A stretch of DNA of 64,000 bases from Pseudorhodobacter turbinis (GCF_005234135.1 NZ_CP039965.1:1-64000); one strand, 5' to 3'; positions 16,716 through 25,975 are shown, counted from the first letter of the stretch. Numbers and translations: made by a program. Notes: generated from the sequence alone by a model not told the origin.

Positions 16716-18492
16716 TTTTATGACACGCGCGGCTTTTGCCCCCAAATCCTTGAACCGTGAGGCCAGAACCGTTGATGTGGTTTTGTCCAGCGGCGCACCC
16801 GTTAAACGGCATGGGTTTGAAGGTCCGTACTCCGAGCGGCTGGAAATCAACACCAGGGCAATCAATCTTTCCAATCTGCCTGTTTCCCTCTTGGATACCC
16901 ACCGCCAAGGCGGCGTTGACAATATCCTTGGCAGCCTGATTGCCGCCAAAGTGGAAGGGGGCCAGCTTGTCGGCACCGTCCGCATATCGGCGCGGCACCC
17001 CGCCATTCTCGACGATATTGAAACGGGCGTGATCAGGTCGCTTAGCATTGGCTACAGCGTCCAATCCTACAGCGAGAAAACCGAAACAGGGGGCCAAAAG
17101 GTCAAAACGGCAACAAGCTGGACCCTGATTGAAGCAAGTTTTGTATCGGTCCCAGCGGACCCATTGGCAACAGTAAGGAGCCTTCCCATGCCACAAACCA
17201 CCGAAACCCAGACCACCACGCCGACCCCGGCACCCGTGCAAACCCGCGCGATGGAAAACCGCGAAATCCGCGCCTTGGCCACGACTTTGAACCTTCCCGC
17301 GAGTTTCGCAGATGGTCAGATTGACCGCGAGGCCACGATTGAACAGGCCCGCGCCGCCGCGATTGCCGAAGTGCAAACCCGTGCCACAACGCCCGGCGCG
17401 CATGTGACTGCCATGCACCAAATCGACAGCCCTGATGCAATCAGAACCCGCATGGCAGAAGCCTTGTTCGCCCGCAGCAACCTCGCCCATAAGCCCAGCG
17501 AAGCCGCACGGCCATATATGGCGCACACTTTGCTGGACGTGGCCCGCGACTGCCTCACCCGCGCCAATGTCAGCATAAACGGCATGACGCCCGCCGATAT
17601 TATCACACGCTCCGGGATGCACTCCACATCTGACTTTCCGGAGATTATAGGTGACACCGTAAACCGCGCCTTGCGGGCAGGCTACGACACGGCCCCCGCG
17701 ACTTTGAAGGCGGCGGCCAAGCAAACCACCGCCAAAGATTTTCGGAACAAGACTTCTATCCAGCTAAGTGAAGCCCCTACCTTGGAGCAGGTGGGCGAAA
17801 CCGGATCGTATAAACACGGCACCATGGAAGAAGCCAAGGAGACCTACCCAATAGGCTTATACGGCAAGGTGGTAGCAATCAGCCGTAGGGCGATGATCAA
17901 CGACGATGTGGGAGCATTTACAGATATGCGTGGAAAATTTGGCAAAGCCGCTGCTGAATTTGAGGCACAATTCTTGGTTGACTTGCTGGTCGCGAATGCG
18001 GGCGCTGGTCCAAATATGGACGATGGAGCCGCACTGTTTCACGCATCCCACGGCAATCTTGCCGGGACTGGCGCGGTACTGTCCGAAACCACATTGGGCG
18101 CAGCACGGCTCGCCATGCGCACCCAAAAGGGGCTTACAGGCAAGCCAATCAACGTAACCCCCAAGTTCCTTATCGTGCCCCCACAGCTTGAAACAACGGC
18201 GGAAAAGCTGCTGGCAGTCATTCAGGCCACCAAGAGCGGCGATGTGAACCCATTTGGCGGCAAGTTGGAGCTGCTGGTCGAGGCCCGTTTGCCAAGTGTA
18301 ACGCGGTGGTACATCGCAGCCGATCCGGCCACCATGGACGGCTTGGAGTATGCCTATCTGCAAGGCGAAGAAGGCCCGCAGGTCGAAACCCGCGTTGGGT
18401 TTGAAACGGATGGGATTCAGTTCAAGGTCCGTTTGGACTTTGGCGCAGGCTTCCTTGATCATCGCGGTTGGTTCTCCAACCCCGGCGCATAA
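16705..18492 (+). CDS. Prohead protease fused to major capsid protein
   Basis: 595 residues with two parts. Residues 1-160 look like a phage prohead protease (GFEGPYSERLEINTRAINLS, then SLLDTHRQ, then GVIRSLSIGYSVQSYSEK, then WTLIEASFVSVPADPLA), with His and Ser in the expected places. After a Thr/Pro-rich linker (about 162-185) comes a Mu gpT-like capsid region (DFPEIIGDTVNRALRAGY, then AEFEAQFLVDLLVANAG, then TPKFLIVPPQLE). The fusion would self-process during head assembly. The frame is intact. It begins inside the end of the portal gene, so the two are translationally linked. Confidence 0.8.
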   Translation: MPLDFMTRAAFAPKSLNREARTVDVVLSSGAPVKRHGFEGPYSERLEINTRAINLSNLPVSLLDTHRQGGVDNILGSLIAAKVEGGQLVGTVRISARHPAILDDIETGVIRSLSIGYSVQSYSEKTETGGQKVKTATSWTLIEASFVSVPADPLATVRSLPMPQTTETQTTTPTPAPVQTRAMENREIRALATTLNLPASFADGQIDREATIEQARAAAIAEVQTRATTPGAHVTAMHQIDSPDAIRTRMAEALFARSNLAHKPSEAARPYMAHTLLDVARDCLTRANVSINGMTPADIITRSGMHSTSDFPEIIGDTVNRALRAGYDTAPATLKAAAKQTTAKDFRNKTSIQLSEAPTLEQVGETGSYKHGTMEEAKETYPIGLYGKVVAISRRAMINDDVGAFTDMRGKFGKAAAEFEAQFLVDLLVANAGAGPNMDDGAALFHASHGNLAGTGAVLSETTLGAARLAMRTQKGLTGKPINVTPKFLIVPPQLETTAEKLLAVIQATKSGDVNPFGGKLELLVEARLPSVTRWYIAADPATMDGLEYAYLQGEEGPQVETRVGFETDGIQFKVRLDFGAGFLDHRGWFSNPGA

Positions 18493-18503
18493 GGAGCGTT
18501 AAA

Positions 18504-18716
18504 ATGGCTGACCTTGCCACACTTCTAACCCAGCTTGCGAAGCTGCAAGAAATCCGTGCATGCGGCACTCAAGCCGTGCGCTATGAGGGCAAAGAAATCA
18601 CCTATCGCTCTGATGCAGAGATAGCAGCGGCAATTGGCGACCTTGAGCGCCAGATTGCCGCCGCGCAAGGGCGGACCATTCGCCAGGTCCGCTTCCATAC
18701 CTCAAAGGGACTTTGA
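18504..18716 (+). CDS. Phage head-tail joining protein (gpW-like)
   Basis: A 70-residue protein opening MADLATLLTQLAKLQEIRAC, with EITYRSDAEIAAAIGDLERQ and a closing RQVRFHTSKGL. This is the pattern of short gpW-type head-tail joiners found just after capsid genes. AAGGAG lies 7 bases upstream of the ATG. It is the last structural gene: no tail-tube, tape-measure or lysis gene follows, and the next two genes are a small protein and the integrase. Confidence 0.75.
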   Translation: MADLATLLTQLAKLQEIRACGTQAVRYEGKEITYRSDAEIAAAIGDLERQIAAAQGRTIRQVRFHTSKGL

Positions 18717-18718
18717 CC

Positions 18719-18898
18719 ATGGCAGGCAATCGCGCTCCACTCAAGCAATCAGAACTGACCCGCTACGCCAAAGCTATGCGGGCGGCGGGGTTTGATGCGT
18801 TTCGCATGGACGTGAAGCTTGACGGAACCGTGTCAATTACAACTGGAAAAATTGACGAAACGACTGGACCGAACCCCTGCGATAAGCTTTTGAAATGA
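18719..18898 (+). CDS. Small conserved-looking protein before the integrase
   Basis: 59 residues (MAGNRAPLKQSELTRYAKAM, then GFDAFRMDVKLDGTVSITTG). It starts 2 bp after the gpW-like stop and its own TGA overlaps the integrase ATG (ATGA at 18895-18898). The pattern of a short helix followed by a short beta-hairpin recalls small phage proteins often encoded just upstream of integrases. Excisionase or regulatory roles are possible, but nothing in the sequence proves one. Confidence 0.6.
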   Translation: MAGNRAPLKQSELTRYAKAMRAAGFDAFRMDVKLDGTVSITTGKIDETTGPNPCDKLLK

Positions 18899-19994
18899 GA
18901 AAGCCTAAGAAACCATTCCCCGGCGTGACTCGCGTTGTAGACCGCCACGGGCGCACCCGCTGGCGTCTCCGCAGTAGGGGCTTCAGTTGCTATCTATCGG
19001 GCACTTATGCATCTATCGAGTTCCGCGCAGCCTATGAAGCTGCGTTGAACACGGGGCCAAGGGGGTCAATCGCAGCACCACAGCGCCCGGCACAATCGCA
19101 TGGCTGGTGGAGCAATACTTAGGCGGGGCCAAATATCGCAACCTGTCAGATAGCCGCAAGCGTTCGATCCGTGGTGAATTGGATTGGTTGCATGGGGTGG
19201 CAGGCGACTTGCCCTTTTCCCGTCTTGGCGTGAAGCATGTTGAGGCATTGATGGGGAAGAAATCGGGTCCGAGCGCCGCGAATACCGTCAAGAAAAACCT
19301 ATCCATGCTGTTTAACTTTGCAATCAAGAATGAATATGGGATCATCCATAATCCCGCGAAGTATGCCGAGCGGATGAAAGAGAACCCAGATGGCTATCAT
19401 ACATGGACCGAAGCAGAGATTGACAAGTTTCTTGCTAAGTTCGGCCCCGGAACAAAGGCGCGGCTTGCTTGTTTGCTGGTGCTGAATACGGGAGCGTCAC
19501 GCCAAGACCTTTCGCGCATGGGGTGGCAGAACGTCAACGCCGGACGCATAGCCTACAGGCGGGGCAAAACCCACGTTGAAGCCGATCTACCGATATTGGA
19601 CGAGCTGCAAGCCGAGTTGGATTTGCTGCCGCACGGGGGAATGGTATTCCTTTGCTATGGCCCGAAACACTTGCCATATAAGCCGGAAACCTTGGGAAAC
19701 TGGTTCCGTAAGCATTGCAAGGTGGCTGGCGTCCCCGGTTCATTGCACGGGCTGCGTAAGGCGGGTGCAACCCGACTGGCTGACGCTGGCGCAAGCCCTG
19801 ATGAGATTCGGGCCTATCTGGCACACGCTACCAACCAAGAGGGCGCAACCTACACCAAGAAAGCTGATCGAGCGCGGCTTGCTGATAGCGGATTAGCGAA
19901 ACTTACAGGCTCAAAGAACGAACATAACTTGTCCAACCTTGATGCAGGGTTGGACATAACCAACGCGCAACATATTGCAAATAAAGGGAAATAA
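18895..19994 (+). pseudogene. Tyrosine recombinase (phage integrase), frameshifted
   Basis: The N-terminal part (18895 to about 19065: PFPGVTRVVDRHGRTRWRLR, then YEAALNTGPRG) and the rest (VNRSTTAPGTIAWLVEQYLG onward) are in different frames. The break falls in the GGGGG run near 19061-19066, and one base restores about 366 residues. The catalytic set is otherwise present: Arg in TGASRQDLSRMGW, HGLRKAG, LAHATN in the second-His position, and Tyr in GATYTKKA. The stop lies 9 bp from the CCA end of tRNA-Glu, the usual target of such enzymes. A start at 19107 would give only the core-binding and catalytic domains. A sequencing error cannot be excluded. Confidence 0.8.
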
Positions 19995-20002
19995 TGCAGA
20001 AT

Positions 20003-20077
20003 TGGCAGTCCGTAGGGGAGTCGAACCCCTCTTCCCAGGTTGAAAACCTGGTGTCCTAACCGATAGACGAACGGACC
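20003..20077 (-). tRNA. tRNA-Glu (UUC)
   Basis: Read leftwards: acceptor GGTCCGT pairs with ACGGACT (with one G-U), D arm TCGTCTATCGGTTAGGA, anticodon stem CCAGG with TTC in the loop, T arm around GGGTTCGACTCCC, discriminator G and an encoded CCA. Total 75 nt. Its 3' end faces the integrase, consistent with use as an attachment site. Confidence 0.95.
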
Positions 20078-20153
20078 GCGCTTTCTGTGAGGCAGTATTT
20101 AGATTGGGTTGCGGTGACTCGCAAGGGGTAAAAACCACATTTTTCGAAAATTT

Positions 20154-21899
20154 TCAGGCCCGGGCGACATCTTCCAATCTTAGTTGCACTTTGCTGCGCC
20201 CGCCGAAGGTATTGATCTCCAACCGGCCCGCCAAATGGAACCGTGCCGCGCCCGGATTTTCAAGCATTGGCCCTATTGGGCCATCAAATGCGCCAAAAGC
20301 GATGCCATCGATTCGGGCGCCCATGCCATCGCCAAAGCTGATGCGCAGATGGCTCTCGCCGACGCGGCGCGCGGTAACGCTTTGTTCGGCAAACGCAAAG
20401 CGCGGGGCGGGGGCGCCTGCACCGAAGGGGCCAGCGGCCTCTATCTGTTCGATAAAGGCGGGGGTTGCCGCCGAGGGCATCAACAACCCATCAAGCCGCA
20501 GGTCAGACGGGCCTGCCAAGCCTGCACCTTGTTTTGCCAAAAGTTCCGCGAGCCGTTCCATAGCGGCGGAAATCGCGGATTCGGCCACCGTCAGCCCTGC
20601 CGCCATCTTATGCCCGCCGCCGCGCAAGAAGAGCCCCTCGGCGGTCACGCGCTGGATTGCGGCGCCCAGATCCACGCCCGCAACCGAACGGCCAGAGCCC
20701 TTGCCCACGCCGTCCTCTATCCCGATGACCACAGCAGGGCGGCCGGTTGCCTCTTTCAGGCGTGCGGCCACGATCCCCACCACGCCGGGATGCCAGCCTG
20801 CACCTGCCGCCCAAACCAGCGGCCCGTCAAGCCCGCGTTCCTCGGCCTGCGCAAGGGCGGCCGCACGGACTGATGCCTCAATATCGCGCCGCTCGGTGTT
20901 GAGCATATCAAGACGTTCCGCCATCGCGGCGGCCTCGGCGGCGTTATCGGTGGCCAAAAGCCGTGCGCCCAGATCAGCCGCGCCGATACGCCCGCCGGCA
21001 TTCACGCGCGGGCCCAGCAAGAAGCCCAAAGCATAGGTGTTGGGCGCCTGGTCCATCCGCGCGACATCCGCCAGTGCGCGCAGGCCAATCCGTTCGCGCC
21101 GCGCCATCACCTTTAGGCCTTGGCGTACAAGCGCGCGGTTCACCCCGATCAGGGGGGCGACATCGGCCACGGTCGCCAGCGCCACAAGGTCCAGCATCGC
21201 CATCAGGTCCGGCCCCTTTACACCGTCGGCGCGCAACTGGCGGTTCGCCTCGACCAGCATCAAAAACACGACCGAGGCGGCACAAAGATGCGCCAGATCG
21301 CCGCTCTCATCCTGCCGGTTCGGGTTCACCACGGCCAAGGCGGGGGGCAATTCCTCGGCCCCCAAGTGGTGATCGAGCACCAGCACATCCGCCCCCTTGG
21401 CGGCGGCAATCGGCTCATGGCTGATCGTGCCGCAATCGACACAGATAATCAGATCATGCGCCTTGGCCAAAGCCTCCATTGCGGGGACATTGGGGCCGTA
21501 GCCTTCGTCGATTCGGTCGGGGATATAGAGCGTGGCGGAATGGCCCATGGCGCGCAGCCAGACCAGTAAAAGCGCCGCAGAGGCGCCTCCATCCACGTCG
21601 TAATCGGCAAACACCGCGATGCGTTGCCGCGCCTTCAATGCGGCCAAAAAGCGCTTCGTCGCCTTGTCCATATCCTTGAGTGATAGCGGATCAGGCAGAA
21701 GGTCCCTCAGGGCAGGGGCCATATAGCTTGCGACCTCATCGGGCGATACGCCGCGCCGCACCAATGTAACGCAAAGCGCCTGTGGCAAGCCTGTGACCTG
21801 CGTCATTGCCTCGGCAAGGCGGCTGGTTTCCAGCTCCGGGCCGACCCAACGCCGACCGGTGGCCGAGGCCTCTACCCCCAAAAATGCGCGCTCATTCAT
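20154..21899 (-). CDS. recJ: Single-stranded-DNA-specific exonuclease RecJ
   Basis: About 581 residues; a DHH-family 5'-3' exonuclease used in recombination and repair. The phosphoesterase motifs are FADYDVDGGASAAL (motif I), CVDCGT (motif II), VLDHHLG (the DHH motif) and the C-terminal DHHA1 GGGHKMAAG. The C-terminal OB-like domain (about 460-580) is present. I start at MNERAFLGVEAS (21899); the codon at 21911 is a close alternative with no stronger site. It lies just beyond tRNA-Glu, on the same strand as glpX upstream but separated from it by a terminator. Confidence 0.93.
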   Translation of the reverse strand: MNERAFLGVEASATGRRWVGPELETSRLAEAMTQVTGLPQALCVTLVRRGVSPDEVASYMAPALRDLLPDPLSLKDMDKATKRFLAALKARQRIAVFADYDVDGGASAALLLVWLRAMGHSATLYIPDRIDEGYGPNVPAMEALAKAHDLIICVDCGTISHEPIAAAKGADVLVLDHHLGAEELPPALAVVNPNRQDESGDLAHLCAASVVFLMLVEANRQLRADGVKGPDLMAMLDLVALATVADVAPLIGVNRALVRQGLKVMARRERIGLRALADVARMDQAPNTYALGFLLGPRVNAGGRIGAADLGARLLATDNAAEAAAMAERLDMLNTERRDIEASVRAAALAQAEERGLDGPLVWAAGAGWHPGVVGIVAARLKEATGRPAVVIGIEDGVGKGSGRSVAGVDLGAAIQRVTAEGLFLRGGGHKMAAGLTVAESAISAAMERLAELLAKQGAGLAGPSDLRLDGLLMPSAATPAFIEQIEAAGPFGAGAPAPRFAFAEQSVTARRVGESHLRISFGDGMGARIDGIAFGAFDGPIGPMLENPGAARFHLAGRLEINTFGGRSKVQLRLEDVARA

Positions 21900-21940
21900 G
21901 TTATGCCCCATGCTTCGACTTCATCCGGTTCTAGATACGC

Positions 21941-21970
21941 AAAAACCCGCGCCTTTGACAGGTGCGGGTT
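21941..21970 (-). terminator. Rho-independent terminator of glpX
   Basis: Leftward AACCCGCACC/GGCGCGGGTT stem with one mismatch, followed by TTTTT. It lies about 35 bp past the glpX stop and ahead of recJ. Confidence 0.8.
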
Positions 21971-22005
21971 TCATAACGCGTGTTAATCGACGTTTGCGGT
22001 GCCGG

Positions 22006-22971
22006 TCACTTGACCGGGCTGCGATATGTCATGCGCCGCACCGACCCGGTTTTGGAACGCATCAACAGCGTTTCGGTCGTCAACCAGCCTGGCTCGCTTT
22101 TGATGCCCGCAAGGATGGAGCCTGACGTCACGCCGGTTGCGGCAAAGATCACATCGGCCGTGACCATTTCGTCGCGGGTATAAACGCGGTTCAAATCGGT
22201 GATACCGGCCTTGGCCGCGCGACCGCGTTCATCATCGTTACGAAACAGCAGCTTGCCGTAAATCTGCCCGCCCATACATTTCAACGCCGAGGCTGCCAAC
22301 ACGCCCTCAGGCGCACCGCCCGAGCCCATATACATGTCGATGCCAGTCGTCTCGGCCTCGGCGCAGTGGATAACGCCTGCGACATCACCATCCGTGATCA
22401 GGCGGATCGCGGCACCGGTGCTGCGCAATTCCTCGATCATTTCCTCATGGCGGGGACGTTCGAGCACGCAAACGGTGATGTCCTCGGGTTTGCAGCCCTT
22501 GGCTTTTGCCAGCGCATGGACACGCTCGGCGGGGCTCATCTCCAAGGTTACGGTATCCACGGCATAGCCCGGCCCGATCGCCAGCTTTTCCATGTAAACG
22601 TCCGGCGCATGAAGCAACGTGCCGCGCGGCGCCATCGCGATAACGGTCAGCGCATTGGGCATATCTTTGGCGGTCAGCGTGGTGCCTTCCAGCGGGTCCA
22701 GCGCGATATCCACCGCGGGGCCCTGGCCAGTGCCGACCTCTTCGCCGATGAACAGCATCGGAGCCTCGTCACGTTCGCCCTCGCCGATCACTACCACGCC
22801 CTTGATGTCAAGCAGGTTCAATTGGTCGCGCATCGCATTGACGGCCGCCTGATCCGCAGCTTTTTCATCACCGCGCCCGACCAGCTTGGCTGATGCCAGT
22901 GCTGCAGCCTCTGACACGCGTGCCAAGCCGAGTGAGAGCAAACGATCCTGAAATTCCTGTGCATCGGCCAT
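22006..22971 (-). CDS. glpX: Class II fructose-1,6-bisphosphatase
   Basis: 321 residues. Dephosphorylates fructose-1,6-bisphosphate in gluconeogenesis (and possibly sedoheptulose bisphosphate). GlpX motifs are clear: VVIGEGERDEAPMLFIGE, then DPLEGTTLTA (metal and phosphate site), then GSGGAPEGVLAA near 210. The start MADAQEFQDRL at 22971 gives the usual length. It is downstream of hom on the same strand with a 120-bp gap, and followed by its own terminator. Confidence 0.95.
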   Translation of the reverse strand: MADAQEFQDRLLSLGLARVSEAAALASAKLVGRGDEKAADQAAVNAMRDQLNLLDIKGVVVIGEGERDEAPMLFIGEEVGTGQGPAVDIALDPLEGTTLTAKDMPNALTVIAMAPRGTLLHAPDVYMEKLAIGPGYAVDTVTLEMSPAERVHALAKAKGCKPEDITVCVLERPRHEEMIEELRSTGAAIRLITDGDVAGVIHCAEAETTGIDMYMGSGGAPEGVLAASALKCMGGQIYGKLLFRNDDERGRAAKAGITDLNRVYTRDEMVTADVIFAATGVTSGSILAGIKSEPGWLTTETLLMRSKTGSVRRMTYRSPVK

Positions 22972-23093
22972 AAGGCGCTCCTGTGATATGAGGTGTTTGG
23001 GTGTGGATTAAACGCCTGCCTTATGTATCACAAGGCCGAGAGCGCTAACACATTATCCGAAAGATCAAACATGCCCGCAGGACGTGCGCGGGG

Positions 23094-24380
23094 TCAGACC
23101 TCCTCAATTCGCAGGGCAACAGGTTCGCCAACCAGCACGCCCGCTTTGGCAAAACGTGCCAATGCGTCGTCGATATCGGTGCGGGTGGCCTTGTGGGTCA
23201 CGATCAGCACCGGCGCTTGCCCGTCCGAATGGCCATATTGCCGCATCCGGTCGATAGAGATCCCAGCCTCGCCCAGGGCGGTGGCAATTTTGGCCAATGC
23301 GCCGGGCTTGTCCAGCAACGTCATGCGCAAATACCAAGGGCACGCCGCCGAGACCGCCGCCGCAACCGGCACCGTCAGCGCGGTCGCAGGCACGCCAAAG
23401 GTCGGAATTCGCAGCCCGCGCGCGATATCCACGACATCGCCCATCACCGCACTTGCCGTTGGCCCCATTCCGGCGCCAGCCCCGCGCAGCACGATCTGGC
23501 CCACGGAATCGCCTTCCAGAACCACCATATTCGTGCCGCCCGAAAGCTGCCCCAGCGGGCTGCCCACCGGCACGAGGCAGGGTGTCATCCGCTGTTCCAG
23601 CCCGCGGCCGGTCATCCGTGCCACGCCCAGAAGTTTGATCCGGTAATCCATATCGGCGGCATGGCGGATATCGTCGATGGAAATCGCACCGATGCCTTCC
23701 ATTTCTACCGCATCAAAGGAAACCTGCGTGCCAAATGCAATCGAGGCCAGCAGTGCCAGTTTATGCGCAGCGTCAATCCCGCCGACGTCCAGATTCGGGT
23801 CGGCCTCAAGGTAGCCAAGCTGGCGGGCCTCTTCGAACACCTGCGCATAGGGCAGGCCCGCGTCTTCCATCCGGGTCAGGATATAGTTGCAGGTGCCATT
23901 CATCACACCCATCACGCGGCGCATTTCATTACCGGCCAAACCCTCGGTCAGGGTCTTGATAACCGGAATGCCGCCCGCAACAGCCGCCTCAAAACGGATC
24001 ACACGGCCCGCGGCCTCGGCCGCAAGGGCAAGGGCGTGGCCGTGATGTGCGAGCAAGGCTTTATTGGCCGTCACAACATCTTTGCCAGCGGCCAATGCGG
24101 CCTCGGTTGCGTCGCGCGCGGGGCCCTCGTGGCCGCCCATCACCTCGATGAACAGATCCACATCATCACGTCGTGCAAGGGCCACCGGATCGGTTTCCCA
24201 GGCAAAGCCGGAAAGATCGGCATCGCGGTTCTTGGTGCGATCGCGGGCGGAGACGGCGGTGATCACCACTTCGCGCCCTGAACGGGCTGTCAGCATTGCT
24301 GCGTGCTTTTGCACGATCTGAACAACGCCGATACCCACCGTTCCAAGACCGGCCAGACCGATACGCAAAGGGGCAGCCAT
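23094..24380 (-). CDS. hom: Homoserine dehydrogenase with ACT domain
   Basis: About 428 residues; reduces aspartate semialdehyde to homoserine on the way to threonine and methionine. It has an N-terminal Rossmann motif GLAGLGTVGIGVV, a catalytic region with FEAAVAGGIPVIKTL and NGTCNYILTRM, and a C-terminal ACT domain (LDKPGALAKIATALGEAGIS, about 345-425), probably for threonine feedback. The ATG at 24380 has GGAG about 7 bases upstream, inside the longer frame's own first codons, so I prefer it over 24392. Confidence 0.95.
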   Translation of the reverse strand: MAAPLRIGLAGLGTVGIGVVQIVQKHAAMLTARSGREVVITAVSARDRTKNRDADLSGFAWETDPVALARRDDVDLFIEVMGGHEGPARDATEAALAAGKDVVTANKALLAHHGHALALAAEAAGRVIRFEAAVAGGIPVIKTLTEGLAGNEMRRVMGVMNGTCNYILTRMEDAGLPYAQVFEEARQLGYLEADPNLDVGGIDAAHKLALLASIAFGTQVSFDAVEMEGIGAISIDDIRHAADMDYRIKLLGVARMTGRGLEQRMTPCLVPVGSPLGQLSGGTNMVVLEGDSVGQIVLRGAGAGMGPTASAVMGDVVDIARGLRIPTFGVPATALTVPVAAAVSAACPWYLRMTLLDKPGALAKIATALGEAGISIDRMRQYGHSDGQAPVLIVTHKATRTDIDDALARFAKAGVLVGEPVALRIEEV

Positions 24381-24467
24381 AAAATTCTCCATTTTTTCGG
24401 GGGCATGCTGTTGCGCAACTGTTAGCCTGTCATGCCCGCGCTTGCAACGCGGCAGGATGCGCTTTTG

Positions 24468-24779
24468 TCAGTTCGCCTGTGTAGGATGGGCCGCAACCGC
24501 AGCGGCCAGACGTGCCCGTGTTGCGGGGCTGTGGACCGGGCCGCGCATCGCTTTTGCCCGTGCGCGCAGACCGGCGGCACGCCCGGCCACATTATCGCGC
24601 GCAGATGCAGTTGCGCGTCCCGGCCCAGCTTGCGCAATCAGCCCCTCAATCGGGACAAGTTGCGGGGCCGCACCGCCGCTTGCAGGTTGTGATTGGATGG
24701 CGTCAAGCTGATCAAAGCCGCCGCAGCCGCCCAAAGCCGCAAAAAGGTACAGCACAAAGGGGAAAAGGGCAGGGCGCAT
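24468..24779 (-). CDS. Putative small lipoprotein
   Basis: 103 residues from MRPALFPFVLYLFAALGGCG. The lipobox A-L-G-G-C at 14-18 suggests a lipidated periplasmic protein with no known domain. The rest is Ala/Arg-rich and low in complexity (ATRARLAAAVAAHPTQAN). The longer frame to 24893 would hide the signal peptide, so I reject it. It lies upstream of hom on the same strand with a gap of about 90 bp, and divergent from the TetR gene. Confidence 0.6.
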   Translation of the reverse strand: MRPALFPFVLYLFAALGGCGGFDQLDAIQSQPASGGAAPQLVPIEGLIAQAGPGRATASARDNVAGRAAGLRARAKAMRGPVHSPATRARLAAAVAAHPTQAN

Positions 24780-24910
24780 TGCATGGGCTTTCGCAAAATA
24801 AGGTTCCCTACCTTTAACGCCCGCCCCGCCCCGCGGCAAGGATGCAGGTGCTTTGGCAAGATTGCGGATGTGCACCTTGAATTGAACGGGCATTCAGATA
24901 AGTTGGGCGC

Positions 24911-25507
24911 ATGGCACGCAAAATCGGTTCCTCATCTGAAATTACCGGCCCGCGCATCCGTGACGCGGCGCTGCGGCTTTTTGCGCGGCACGGGTTTGCG
25001 GCGGTCTCTATGCGCCAGATCGCGGCAGAGGTGGGGGTGCAGGCAGGTGCGCTTTATCTTTATACTGCCGACAAGCAGGCGCTGCTGTTTGACCTGATGC
25101 AGGATCACATGACCGACCTGCTTTGCACCCTGCAAGCGCTTCCGCAATGCAGTGACCCGGCGGCACAGCTGGATCAATTCGCGCGATTTCACATCGGTTA
25201 TCACCTTGACCGGCCGGATGCGGTTTTCATCGCCTATATGGAACTGCGCAGCCTTAGTCCTGAAAACTTTGCCGCGATAGAATCGCTTCGCCGCCGTTAT
25301 GAAACCCACTTGCAGGAAATCCTTTCCGAAGGGGCCGCCAAAGGGGTGTTCACGCTCAGCGATGCCAAAATGGCCACGCTTGCGCTGATTGCGATGCTGA
25401 CGGGGGTGACGAATTGGTACCGCGAGGGCGGGCGGCTTAGCCGGTCCGATGTGCAAACCCTTTACGCCGATATGGCCCTGCGTGCCGTCAGCGGGCCGCC
25501 CATTTAG
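24911..25507 (+). CDS. TetR/AcrR-family transcriptional regulator
   Basis: 198 residues. The N-terminal helix-turn-helix is typical (IRDAALRLFARHGFAAVSMR, then QIAAEVGVQAGALYLYTADK). The helical C-terminal domain, about 75-195, would bind an unknown ligand. It is divergent from the lipoprotein gene and has no obvious target operon; the next gene on its strand is the ArsC-like gene 136 bp away. I cannot assign a specific regulon. Confidence 0.88.
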   Translation: MARKIGSSSEITGPRIRDAALRLFARHGFAAVSMRQIAAEVGVQAGALYLYTADKQALLFDLMQDHMTDLLCTLQALPQCSDPAAQLDQFARFHIGYHLDRPDAVFIAYMELRSLSPENFAAIESLRRRYETHLQEILSEGAAKGVFTLSDAKMATLALIAMLTGVTNWYREGGRLSRSDVQTLYADMALRAVSGPPI

Positions 25508-25642
25508 GTATGGCAGGGCTATCCTTGGCGGCGTTTCCACCTATATTGGCACCCGAGTGGCTTTTGTTCGGCTGGACCCGCAAAGGCCTTTGAATTCAAT
25601 GTAATGCGTGCGCAAGACCACGCGAACAAAAGGAAATCCGTC

Positions 25643-25966
25643 ATGATCCTTTACGGCATCTCTACTTGCGATACCTGCAAGAAGGCGCTTAAGGCGCTGA
25701 CCGCTGCGGGCCATGCCCCCGAATTTCGTGATGTTCGCGCGAACCCGCTCAGCGAGGCCGAAATCAACGAGTTTATTTCAGAGTTCGGTGGCGCCATCAT
25801 CAACCAGAAGTCCACGACGTGGCGCGGGGCGACGGATTGGCTCAAGGCATGTGAGCCGGACGAGCAGTTAAAACAGCAGCCCACCTTGATGAAGCGCCCT
25901 GTTATTCGCGGTGATCACGGGCTGACACTGGGTTGGGATGAGGCAGTGCAGGCAAAATACCTGTAG
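25643..25966 (+). CDS. ArsC/Spx-family thioredoxin-fold protein
   Basis: 107 residues starting MILYGISTCDTCKKALKALT. It has a CxxC pair (STCDTC) at the N-terminus of a thioredoxin-like fold, and KRPVIRGDHGLTLGWDEAV as in ArsC/YffB proteins. YffB-type members are glutathione-dependent reductases of unclear substrate, so arsenate reduction should not be assumed: there are no arsB or arsR neighbours. AAGGAAA lies about 7 bases upstream of this ATG, so I reject the longer frame from 25604. Confidence 0.8.
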   Translation: MILYGISTCDTCKKALKALTAAGHAPEFRDVRANPLSEAEINEFISEFGGAIINQKSTTWRGATDWLKACEPDEQLKQQPTLMKRPVIRGDHGLTLGWDEAVQAKYL

Positions 25967-25975
25967 TCCGGAAAA

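Noticed and set aside
15393..18716. Gene transfer agent (GTA) head genes
   Set aside because: Rhodobacterales GTAs have separate protease and capsid genes and a long tail module, and no integrase next to a tRNA; the order here does not fit.
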